Origin: Fidelibacterota bacterium
GTDB taxonomy: Bacteria; Fidelibacterota; Marinisomatia; Marinisomatales; SCKK01
Reading direction: 5' to 3'
Assembly (NCBI GenBank): GCA_004124475.1
Contig: SCKK01000028.1
Span: 1 to 45,954 of the forward strand
DNA length: 45,954 nt
Both the position numbers and the translations under genes were made by a program. The notes under the pieces were generated by a model. The model saw only the letters and a program-made list of their open reading frames with translations, was not told the origin of the DNA and did no database searches. Of the stretch, positions 32,394 through 39,567 are shown one piece after another (the first letter of the stretch is position 1; every line of letters begins with the position of its first letter).

Positions 32394-32413
32394 TGCCTGT
32401 CTGCCGACAGGCA
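32394..32413. repeat. Inserted palindrome (GC-rich family 1)
   Basis: TGCCTGTC-TGCC-GACAGGCA is a clear 8-bp stem. It interrupts the four-helix-bundle reading frame, with a GTG triplet on both sides of the extra 20 nt. Confidence 0.75.
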
Positions 32414-32488
32414 GGGTGGCATATCAACTTTTGAAAGCGTCGTCTTCAGTGGCTGCCAATTACAGGGCTGTTAACAGAGCAAAATCAA

Positions 32489-32508
32489 TCCCGACACTCG
32501 TGTCGGGA
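32489..32508. repeat. Inserted palindrome (TCCCGACAC family)
   Basis: TCCCGACAC-TC-GTGTCGGGA is a 9-bp stem inside the same pseudogene. Confidence 0.75.
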
Positions 32509-32717
32509 CAAAAACAAAATAAAAATTGTATTAGAAGAATCAGACGAAAGTAATTTTTGGCTTACATTTATTCAAGATATTGACTTGATTAGACCAGATA
32601 CGGAACTTGAATTCCTGATTAAGGAGTCGGATGAGTTCGTTGCAATCTTAACTTCGGCATTAAAAACGCTTAATAAATCATAAATCTAAAATTTTACCGG
32701 AAACATTGAAATTCCCT

Positions 32718-32735
32718 GCCTGTCGGCAGACAGGC
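32718..32735. repeat. GC-rich palindrome (family 1)
   Basis: GCCTGTC-GGCA-GACAGGC, in the gap between the dead four-helix gene and gcvH, is followed by another GC-rich patch at 32757-32790. No gene lies between 32684 and 32832. Confidence 0.7.
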
Positions 32736-32832
32736 GATATAGGAACATAGCTGTGGTCCCGTCCGCCGCCTGCAGGGAGGCTGGGCAAGCAGGGTAATAC
32801 ATCAAATTAGACAAAGTTTACACGGAGGGATA

Positions 32833-33210
32833 ATGAACATACCTGAACACCTTTTTTATACGGATTCTCATGAATGGATATCGTTGGATGGAGAAATTGC
32901 AACGGTGGGTATCACCGATTTTGCTCAGAGTGAGTTGGGTGATATTATCTTCTTGGAATTTCCTGAAATCAATATGAATATTGAGTATGGAGAACCATTT
33001 GGAACGATTGAAGCGATCAAAACGGTTGCCGATCTCAATGCGCCTGTATCGGGAAAAATATTGGAAGTGAACACTACCCTGGAAGATTCACCGGAAAAAG
33101 TCAACGAAGACCCGTACGGTGAGGGTTGGCTGGTGAAAATAAAATGTTCAAAACTGGAAGAGATTAAAAAGTTATTAAGTAAAGATGACTACGAGAAAAT
33201 CATTGCCTGA
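32833..33210 (+). CDS. gcvH: Glycine cleavage system H protein
   Basis: The 125 residues match the usual length. The lipoyl domain begins YTDSHEWISLDGEIATVGIT and the lipoylated lysine is K63 in GTIEAIKTVADLNAP, a slightly unusual version of ESVKAVSD. The C-terminal NEDPYGEGWLVKIK is diagnostic. It carries the aminomethyl group between the P and T proteins. GGAGGG precedes the ATG. Its 3' end overlaps gcvPA by 26 bp, so the two are coupled. Confidence 0.96.
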   Translation: MNIPEHLFYTDSHEWISLDGEIATVGITDFAQSELGDIIFLEFPEINMNIEYGEPFGTIEAIKTVADLNAPVSGKILEVNTTLEDSPEKVNEDPYGEGWLVKIKCSKLEEIKKLLSKDDYEKIIA

Positions 33211-34543
33211 ACCCACCCATTTCGTTCCGTACACTCAAGAAATTGAACGGGAAATGCTGGATGTCATTGGGGTATCCACATTCGATGAACTGCTTGAAGG
33301 CATACCGACCAATCTTAAAAATGGATCTTTTTCCCTTGATTCTTCAAAATCAGAGCTTCAGGTTACAAGGGACCTTACCAATTTGTCGAAGAAAAATCTT
33401 ACGGGCGAGGAGTTGATTTCGTTTGTGGGGGGAGGCGCTTATGATCATTTCATTCCTGAAGCTGTTTCGGCGCTAACTTCCAGGTCTGAGTTTGCAACTT
33501 CCTACACACCCTATCAAGCGGAAGTAAGTCAAGGAACCCTTCAGTCGATTTTTGAATTTCAGACCATGATTTGTGATATTACAGGAATGGAAGTAACCAA
33601 TGCCTCTCTTTATGATGGCGCTTCAGCCGTGGCAGAAGCCTGTCTTTTGGCAAACCGTGTCAACAATGCGTCGGTAGTCCTCCTTTCGGAAGGTCTTTTT
33701 GATGATTATATTCGTGTGACAAATACTTATTTACAAAATTCTCATATCGATGTTGAAATAATACCCGCAAAAAATGGATTTCTTGACTTTAATTGGTTAA
33801 AGGACCGGTTAAATGATAATGTTTCTGCTGTCGTTATCCAGTCCCCCAACAGGTTCGGGTTGATCGAATCCGGGCACGAAGTTGGTAAGTTGATTTCAGA
33901 ATACCCCACTCTTTTTGTTGTATCCGGGAATCCATTATCATATGGGTTATTCGCTTCTCCCGGTGAGTGGGATGCCGATATTTATGCAGGAGAAGGACAA
34001 GTTTTTGGAACCCCTGTTTCTTTTGGAGGTCCGTATCTTGGATTATTTTCCGGAAAAATGAAATATGTCAGGAAAATGCCCGGAAGATTGGTTGCCTCTG
34101 CGAAGGATGTGGATGGAAAACCGGGTTTTGTCTTGGCGTTGCAGACAAGGGAGCAGCATATCCGTCGTGAAAAAGCCACCTCTAACATTTGCACCAATCA
34201 GGGATTGGTTGCCCTTGCAGCGGCTATTTATTTATCGCTTATGGGAAAAGAAGGATTTAAGAAAGTGGCAAACCTCTGTTTTAATAAAGCTCACTATCTC
34301 GCCAACGAAATCAGTAATCTTTCAGGATTTCATCTACAATTTGGGGAAAGATTTTTTAACGAATTTGTTGTAAAATGTCCGGTGGATGCTCAAAAGATTC
34401 TTGAGGATGGATTAAAACAGGGTATCCTTGCAGGCACTATCCTAAAGGATGACCCCAAATTTCTCAGAATTGCAGTAACGGAAAAAAGTGTAAAGGAAGA
34501 TATGGATCAATTTATTACCTTTTTGAAAGGATATTCAAGATAA
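33185..34543 (+). CDS. gcvPA: Glycine dehydrogenase (decarboxylating) subunit 1
   Basis: The 452 residues begin FVPYTQEIEREMLDVIGV and include SFVGGGAYDHFIPEAVSALT, FATSYTPYQAEVSQGTLQSI, FEFQTMICDITGMEVTNASL and LALQTREQHIRREKATSNIC, the markers of the PLP-lysine-less N-terminal half of a split P protein. It needs GcvPB for activity, but the next gene is a GGGP synthase, so gcvPB must be elsewhere. It overlaps gcvH by 26 bp and the following gene by 1 bp (TAATG). Confidence 0.95.
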   Translation: MTTRKSLPEPTHFVPYTQEIEREMLDVIGVSTFDELLEGIPTNLKNGSFSLDSSKSELQVTRDLTNLSKKNLTGEELISFVGGGAYDHFIPEAVSALTSRSEFATSYTPYQAEVSQGTLQSIFEFQTMICDITGMEVTNASLYDGASAVAEACLLANRVNNASVVLLSEGLFDDYIRVTNTYLQNSHIDVEIIPAKNGFLDFNWLKDRLNDNVSAVVIQSPNRFGLIESGHEVGKLISEYPTLFVVSGNPLSYGLFASPGEWDADIYAGEGQVFGTPVSFGGPYLGLFSGKMKYVRKMPGRLVASAKDVDGKPGFVLALQTREQHIRREKATSNICTNQGLVALAAAIYLSLMGKEGFKKVANLCFNKAHYLANEISNLSGFHLQFGERFFNEFVVKCPVDAQKILEDGLKQGILAGTILKDDPKFLRIAVTEKSVKEDMDQFITFLKGYSR

Positions 34544-35286
34544 TGTATGTCTTTGAAAACCTATTAAAGATTAAAGAAGAAAAAGGGGCAGGATACATAG
34601 TCCTAGTGGATCCGGATCGGAAAAATGATGGGATTATAGACGAATTAGTTGCAGCTGTCCATGAAAGTGGTGCAGATGCAATACTTGTTGGAGGAAGCCT
34701 TTTCATGGATGGGAAGTACCATGAACGTGCCGCTAAAATAAAAGAACTCTCCAGTTTACCTGTGATTTTATTTCCGGGTGCTGTAAACCAATTGGGTCCA
34801 CATTTCGATGCGATTTTGTTTATGTCGGTGATTAGTGGTAGAAATCCTAATTACCTGATTGGGGAACAGGTGATCGCAGCACCAATTGTAAAGGATCTCG
34901 GGTTGGAGTCAATTGCAACAGCGTATCTGTTATTTGATGGAGGCGGGAATTCTACGGTTGAATTTATGAGTAGTACCCGACCCCTTCCCTTGAATCGGAC
35001 AGATTTGGCGGTTGCTCACGGGTTGGCAGCAAAATATTTGGGCATGAAACTTCTTTATCTGGAAGCGGGAAGTGGCGCCAAAAGGACTGTCCCAAACGAA
35101 ATTATTACTGCGATGAAAAGAGAAGTTGATTTGCCATTGTTCGTAGGGGGTGGAATTCGATCCCCAGATATAGCGAGGGAAAAAGTTGAAGCTGGTGCAG
35201 GTTTCATTGTGACAGGTACGGCAGTAGAAAATGTGAACAATTTTCATTTATTAGCTGAAATTGCACAGGCGGTTCATGGTGAGTAG
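34543..35286 (+). CDS. Geranylgeranylglyceryl phosphate synthase family protein
   Basis: The 247-residue TIM barrel of the GGGPS/PcrB family has VLVDPDRKN at the start, DAILVGGSLFMD, VILFPGAVNQL, the YLEAGSGAKRTVP phosphate/substrate loop and LFVGGGIRSPDIAREKVEAG, AGFIVTGTAVE. The enzyme couples sn-glycerol-1-phosphate to a polyprenyl diphosphate, the first committed step of archaeal-type ether lipids. Bacterial group II members occur in the FCB superphylum. No other ether-lipid gene is in the window. Its ATG overlaps the gcvPA stop (TAATG), which implies co-translation with an unrelated pathway gene. Confidence 0.9.
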   Translation: MYVFENLLKIKEEKGAGYIVLVDPDRKNDGIIDELVAAVHESGADAILVGGSLFMDGKYHERAAKIKELSSLPVILFPGAVNQLGPHFDAILFMSVISGRNPNYLIGEQVIAAPIVKDLGLESIATAYLLFDGGGNSTVEFMSSTRPLPLNRTDLAVAHGLAAKYLGMKLLYLEAGSGAKRTVPNEIITAMKREVDLPLFVGGGIRSPDIAREKVEAGAGFIVTGTAVENVNNFHLLAEIAQAVHGE

Positions 35287-35370
35287 TTTGGGAATTTTTT
35301 TAACTATAACTTATCTCAGTGATTCAGAAGAAACCACTTACCATCAGATATAAAGTATAACCGTAAAATA

Positions 35371-36264
35371 ATGGAGACTTATCTTCCTGAATATCTCATG
35401 TCGCTCAGAATCGAACGAAATCTTTCCCCCCACACCCTCGAAGCTTACAAGCACGATATTTCCAGATATCTCAAATTCATTTCAGATTTCAACATGGTTT
35501 CTACTCTGGACGATATAAAACCCATGCATGTTCGGGCGTTTATTCGCATGTTAGCAGATTTACATCTGCAGTCATCCTCTATTCGAAGGAATTTTTCTGT
35601 GATTCGATCATATCATACTTTTATTTTAGACGAAAAATATTCCACCATTGATCCATCCGAGCAGTTGGAAGCCCCCAAGCTACCCCAAAAATTACCGACC
35701 GTATTGACAGTAAACGAGATTGAAAAGATGCTGGCTGTTATTGATACATCAACATCAACCGGAATACGTGACAAAGCAATGATAGAACTGCTTTATTCTT
35801 CAGGATTGCGAGTATCTGAACTGGTAAACTTGAGACTGGTAAATTTACTTGCAAATCAGGGAGTGATAAAAGTATTGGGCAAGGGGATGAAAGAACGTCT
35901 TGTTCCCATGGGTGGGAAAGCTGCCTATTGTCTGGAAAAATATATAAATGATTCCCGCCATAAACTTGTTAAAAAAGGGAAAAGAACCGAGTTTCTTTTT
36001 CTCAACGTTCGGGGCGGTAAAATTACACGAAAAGGTGTTTGGCCTCTGGTTAAGGCGTATGCAACTAAGGCGGGTATAGAAAAAAATGTAAGTCCTCATA
36101 CATTACGACATTCTTTTGCTACCCATCTGTTGGAAGGTGGTGCAAATTTAAGAGCTGTCCAGGAGATGTTGGGTCACGCCGATATCAGTACGACACAGAT
36201 TTATACTCATTTGGATAAAAGTTATTTAAAGGAAGTTCACAAAACTTTCCATCCGAGGTGGTAA
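35371..36264 (+). CDS. Tyrosine recombinase XerC/XerD family
   Basis: The 297 residues include an N-terminal SAM-like domain (LSPHTLEAYKHDISRYLKF) and a complete catalytic domain: R147 in SSGLRVSEL, K171 in LGKGMKERLVP, H243 and R246 in HTLRHSFATHLLEGG, H269 in LGHADISTTQIYTH and Y278 as nucleophile. The length and spacing match Xer proteins that resolve chromosome dimers at dif. It is followed by an overlapping M50 protease gene. Xer and intI are separate families, so this is not the missing integron integrase. Confidence 0.93.
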   Translation: METYLPEYLMSLRIERNLSPHTLEAYKHDISRYLKFISDFNMVSTLDDIKPMHVRAFIRMLADLHLQSSSIRRNFSVIRSYHTFILDEKYSTIDPSEQLEAPKLPQKLPTVLTVNEIEKMLAVIDTSTSTGIRDKAMIELLYSSGLRVSELVNLRLVNLLANQGVIKVLGKGMKERLVPMGGKAAYCLEKYINDSRHKLVKKGKRTEFLFLNVRGGKITRKGVWPLVKAYATKAGIEKNVSPHTLRHSFATHLLEGGANLRAVQEMLGHADISTTQIYTHLDKSYLKEVHKTFHPRW

Positions 36265-36896
36265 TGGTTAATTTATTTATATTAATACCTCCTATTCTTG
36301 TGGCAATCACTTTTCATGAATATGCTCACGCATTTGTGGCTGCAAGATTTGGGGATCCCACAGCAAGAATGCAGGGAAGGTTGACCCTGAATCCGTTAGC
36401 CCATTTAGACCCGGTTGGGACATTGATGCTGTTTCTGGTTCATTTTGGGTGGGCGAAACCGGTGCCGGTAAATCCCGCATATTTTTCCGATCCTAAACGA
36501 GGGATGCTCTGGGTTGCTCTTGCAGGCCCTGCTTCGAACATGGCAATTGCTTTATTATCCGGGATGTTATTGACGACCATGGTTTCATCAGGATTCGGAC
36601 ATAGTCTGTTATCAGCAAAAATAATAAATATGGTACTCATGAGCCTCAAAATAAACCTTGCCCTTGCTGTGTTTAATCTTTTACCCATTCCTCCTTTGGA
36701 TGGTTCAAAAGTTTTGTGGGGATTGTTACCACCGGAATATGACCATATCACCTACAAGTTGGAACGTCATGGACCGTGGATTTTGATGGGGTTAATTTTA
36801 TTTGGTATGCTGACAGGAAGGTCAATTCTTTGGGCATTTATTGGACCCTTTGTGAAATTCTTTTCCGCCATTTTTACCTTTGGACTGGTGTCGTGA
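36264..36896 (+). CDS. Site-2 protease family (M50) membrane metalloprotease
   Basis: From the ATG at 36264 (about 210 residues) the zinc motif is FHEYAHAFVAARFGD, and the second motif NLLPIPPLDGSKVLWGLLP supplies the third ligand. There are about four to five membrane segments. It belongs to the compact YwhC-like branch without a PDZ domain. The open frame starts at a GTG at 36258, but the ATG overlaps the Xer stop as TAATG with GAGGTGG upstream, so it is preferred. It cleaves membrane substrates; the targets are unknown. Confidence 0.9.
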   Translation: MVNLFILIPPILVAITFHEYAHAFVAARFGDPTARMQGRLTLNPLAHLDPVGTLMLFLVHFGWAKPVPVNPAYFSDPKRGMLWVALAGPASNMAIALLSGMLLTTMVSSGFGHSLLSAKIINMVLMSLKINLALAVFNLLPIPPLDGSKVLWGLLPPEYDHITYKLERHGPWILMGLILFGMLTGRSILWAFIGPFVKFFSAIFTFGLVS

Positions 36897-37024
36897 AACA
36901 TGAAATCAGGTTTAAGAGAATTCTTGATAGAAAAATGCCTAAAAGATCACTCGTGTGGTTTCTGATACTCTTAGGTTTGGTCATATTTATTTTTAAATAT
37001 TTAAGAATGTTAGCGGAAAGATAA
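36893..37024 (+). CDS. Small single-span membrane protein
   Basis: This 43-residue frame starts at a GTG that overlaps the M50 stop (GTGA), so it is translationally coupled. It has a very basic N-terminus (KHEIRFKRILDRKMPKRS) followed by one membrane helix (LVWFLILLGLVIFIFKYL) and a short tail. No family is recognised. It could be an accessory of the protease. The frame extends upstream in another reading of the protease gene, which is not the real start. Confidence 0.55.
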   Translation: MKHEIRFKRILDRKMPKRSLVWFLILLGLVIFIFKYLRMLAER

Positions 37025-37116
37025 CTATTCAATCATAGAATCTTGCTTTGAATAGCAGGAATAGATCATGAAGAACCAAGAGCCAAGAACCAAGAAAAAA
37101 ATACGAAGGGGGTTGA

Positions 37117-37569
37117 ATGGTAATGAATGGTGAAAAGACTATGAAAAGGAAGGAGAAAATGAAAATATACATTGTGAAGGATACAAGCCCTCTAAATTAT
37201 CAGGTATCTGAAGAACAATCAGGGTATGCTATTAACCTCTCAGAAAGAACGTTTGAATTCGCAGTAAATATAATACTTCTATTGAAGACTGTTTCTTATG
37301 TGAAGGAGAATGATGTAGTTCGGTACCAACTTGCAAAATCAGGAACTTCTGTCGGTGCAAACTATGAAGAATCTCAAGCAACCAACTCCCGTGCTGATTA
37401 CAGATATAAAATTGGTATTTCTCTGAAAGAGGCTCTGGAATCAAATTACTGGCTACGGATTATGGGACGAACCAAGATGGGAAATCAACAGGCAGTAAAA
37501 AGATTGGTGAAGGAGTCCGGTGAGATTAAGGCAATCCTTGCTACCATCTTCAACAAGGTGTCCGATTAG
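37117..37569 (+). CDS. Four-helix-bundle protein (23S rRNA IVS type)
   Basis: The 150 residues resemble S23/IVP-type proteins: YAINLSERTFEFAVNIILLL, VVRYQLAKSGTSVGANYEES, QATNSRADYRYKIGISLKEA, LESNYWLRIM and a helical tail. The start at 37117 has GGGGG upstream. The internal ATG at 37159 (MKIYIVKDTSP, preceded by AGGAG) is equally likely. The family was first found in insertions of 23S rRNA; the function is unclear. The gene sits between 18-bp inverted repeats and is followed by a 7-bp terminator-like hairpin, so it looks like a movable unit. Confidence 0.88.
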   Translation: MVMNGEKTMKRKEKMKIYIVKDTSPLNYQVSEEQSGYAINLSERTFEFAVNIILLLKTVSYVKENDVVRYQLAKSGTSVGANYEESQATNSRADYRYKIGISLKEALESNYWLRIMGRTKMGNQQAVKRLVKESGEIKAILATIFNKVSD

Positions 37570-37575
37570 TAATCC

Positions 37576-37606
37576 AGAAAGGGGACTCACCTTGAGCCTT
37601 TCTTTT
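37576..37606 (+). terminator. Weak terminator-like hairpin
   Basis: AGAAAGG/CCTTTCT arms (37576-37582, 37597-37603) with a 14-nt loop and a short T-run follow the four-helix-bundle stop codon. Confidence 0.45.
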
Positions 37607-37739
37607 ACAAATCTAAAATGACAGTCATTCCCCAATTACCCGTGAATTGTTCCTTGTACTATGTTCTGGGTCTTGGCTCTTGGTTCTTTCAGGTCCGCAA
37701 GTAGTCAACACAAACTGAATAGTTAAATAGAAAGATAAT

Positions 37740-39416
37740 ATGGAAAAGATTGTAGAGTGTGTCCCAAACTTTAGCGAGGGGAGGGACAAGAATATAATTG
37801 ATGCCATATCGCAATCGATAGAGAGTGTTGAGGATGTGGTGCTCTTGGATGTGGATCCGGGTGACGCCACGAATAGAACGGTGGTCACATTTATTGGTAG
37901 TCCTGAAGGCGTGAAGGATGCTGCCTTCTTAGCTGTTAAAACTGCCTCCGAGTTGATCGATATGCGTCATCATTCCGGGGCACATGCGAGAATGGGGGCA
38001 ACAGATGTCTGTCCCTTCGTACCGGTTCGTGGCGTATCCATGGATGATTGTGTCACAATCGCTAAGGAAGTAGGGGAGAGAATCGCTCGTGAACTCCGGA
38101 TTCCTGTCTATCTTTATGAGGATGCCGCCACGCGACCTGAAAGAAAAAACTTGGCTACCGTGCGTCAGGGGGAATATGAAGGGTTGGAAGAAAAATTAAA
38201 AGATCCCGAGTGGGTCCCTGATTTTGGGGAAGTAGAGTTCAATTCCAAAAGTGGAGCTATTGCCGTGGGTGCTAGGGAATTTTTAATTGCCTATAATGTC
38301 AACCTGAACACTACGGACAGAAAAATAGCTCATGATATTGCTCTGGGTATCAGGGAGAAAGGGAGAGCAAAACGGGATAAAGAGGGGAAAATCATTCGGG
38401 ATGAAGATGGGAAAATTGTAAAAGTTCTTGGATTGTTGAAAGAGTGCAAAGCAGTCGGCTGGGTCATTGATGAATACCAGAAGGCACAAGTTTCCATAAA
38501 CCTGACTAATTATCATGTAACACCTCCCCATGTTGTTTTTGAAACGATCAGGGAAGCGGCAAGAAAGAGGGGGCTCAGGGTAACGGGAAGTGAAATTGTC
38601 GGTCTCATTCCCCTTGAAGCGATGTTGATGGCAGGTCGGTATTATCTGAACAAGCAGGGAAAAACAACGGGTGTAACCGAAAAAGAATTGGTTAGAATAG
38701 CCGTCGACTCTCTCGGACTGAACGATGTGTCGGAATTTGATCCAAACGAAAAAATTGTGGAAAACAGGGTGATGGAGGGGAATTCACTGGCGAGTATGTC
38801 TTTAAACAATTTTATTGATGAAGTATCAACAGACAGTCCGGCGCCAGGAGGTGGTTCGGTTGCGGCTATGATCGGGAGTTTGGGTAGCGCTCTCATCAGC
38901 ATGGTTGCTTCCCTGACTCACAGTAAAAAAGGGATGGAAACGTATAAATCGGAAATGGAGGAAATTGGAGTTAAATCCCAAGAATTAAAGAATAGGTTAG
39001 CCACACTTGTGGATGAAGATACGAGGGCTTTTGATGCAGTGATGTCTGTTTTTCGAATGAAAAAGAAAACCGGTGAAGAAAAGCTGGTACGGAATAAAGC
39101 AATTCAAGAAGCAACAAAAAATGCCACACAAGTTCCGTTGGAAGTGTGCGAATTGTGTCTGGAAACGTTGGAGCTTGCAAAAGTGGTGGCAACGAGAGGT
39201 AACCCCAATTCCGTCAGCGATGCAGGTGTTGCAGCGGAAGCATCTTTGGCAGGTTTGAGGGGGGCAGCATTAAATGTATTAATCAATTTGCAGGGAATTG
39301 AGGATAAGTCATTTTGTGATAAGATGACTCATCATGTCAAGGATTTGAAATCCTCCGCCACAGAATTAAGGGATGAAATGGCAGAGATAGTCGAAAAAGT
39401 GATTAAAAGTTTATGA
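37740..39416 (+). CDS. ftcD: Glutamate formimidoyltransferase / formimidoyl-THF cyclodeaminase fusion
   Basis: The 558 residues contain both enzymes. The N-terminal transferase (about 1-330) has ECVPNFSEGRD, the catalytic region DMRHHSGAHARMGATDVCPF, then the C-subdomain VGWVIDEYQKAQVSINLTNY. The C-terminal cyclodeaminase (about 345-558) has DEVSTDSPAPGGGSVAAMIG and NPNSVSDAGVAA. The fusion is typical of animals and some FCB bacteria; many bacteria split it. It moves the formimino group of formiminoglutamate, from histidine breakdown, to tetrahydrofolate. It stands alone with no hut genes in the window. Confidence 0.94.
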   Translation: MEKIVECVPNFSEGRDKNIIDAISQSIESVEDVVLLDVDPGDATNRTVVTFIGSPEGVKDAAFLAVKTASELIDMRHHSGAHARMGATDVCPFVPVRGVSMDDCVTIAKEVGERIARELRIPVYLYEDAATRPERKNLATVRQGEYEGLEEKLKDPEWVPDFGEVEFNSKSGAIAVGAREFLIAYNVNLNTTDRKIAHDIALGIREKGRAKRDKEGKIIRDEDGKIVKVLGLLKECKAVGWVIDEYQKAQVSINLTNYHVTPPHVVFETIREAARKRGLRVTGSEIVGLIPLEAMLMAGRYYLNKQGKTTGVTEKELVRIAVDSLGLNDVSEFDPNEKIVENRVMEGNSLASMSLNNFIDEVSTDSPAPGGGSVAAMIGSLGSALISMVASLTHSKKGMETYKSEMEEIGVKSQELKNRLATLVDEDTRAFDAVMSVFRMKKKTGEEKLVRNKAIQEATKNATQVPLEVCELCLETLELAKVVATRGNPNSVSDAGVAAEASLAGLRGAALNVLINLQGIEDKSFCDKMTHHVKDLKSSATELRDEMAEIVEKVIKSL

Positions 39417-39567
39417 TGATTCTAACATCAGCCACAAAGGAAGAAAAATTATTAGGATTAAATCTCTGCTTCTTGGATCAACTTGTATGGCTTATTTTTT
39501 ATTGAATATTTTGGTGTCTTTGCGCCTTGATGGCAGATAATCCAAGCCAGGTGTTTAATGGAATGAT

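Larger units (their letters stand above)
32300..32683 (+). pseudogene. Four-helix-bundle (23S rRNA IVS-type) protein, disrupted
   Basis: Three frames together spell a TIGR02436-type four-helix-bundle protein. The pieces are MDKQGLLRRTRQFAIGVFKV, then AYQLLKASSSVAANYRAVNR, then KIKIVLEESDESNFWLTFIQ and a normal end. Two palindromes break it. A 20-nt CCTGTCTGCCGACAGGCAGG plus a repeated GTG sits after codon 34, and TCCCGACACTCGTGTCGGGA sits after RAKS. Both shift the frame, so the gene is dead. Such proteins occur in rRNA intervening sequences and as scattered genomic copies; their role is unclear. Another, intact relative is at 37117-37569. Confidence 0.85.
32287..32692. repeat. Inverted repeats bracketing a dead four-helix-bundle gene
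   Basis: ATTTTAGATTTA (32287-32298) and TAAATCTAAAAT (32681-32692) are exact 12-bp inverse complements. The left arm ends 1 nt before the ATG and the right arm begins with the stop codon, so the repeat fits the gene exactly. Confidence 0.65.
37071..37688. repeat. 18-bp inverted repeats bracketing an intact four-helix-bundle gene
   Basis: AAGAACCAAGAGCCAAGA (37071-37088) and TCTTGGCTCTTGGTTCTT (37671-37688) are exact inverse complements around the 37117-37569 gene. The arrangement parallels the repeat-bracketed pseudogene at 32287-32692 but with a different arm sequence. Confidence 0.75.

Noticed and set aside
35371-36264. Xer recombinase as the integron integrase
   Set aside because: Its catalytic spacing and sequence are those of XerC/D, and it lacks the LLYGSGLRLME box seen in the 29451-29697 fragment.
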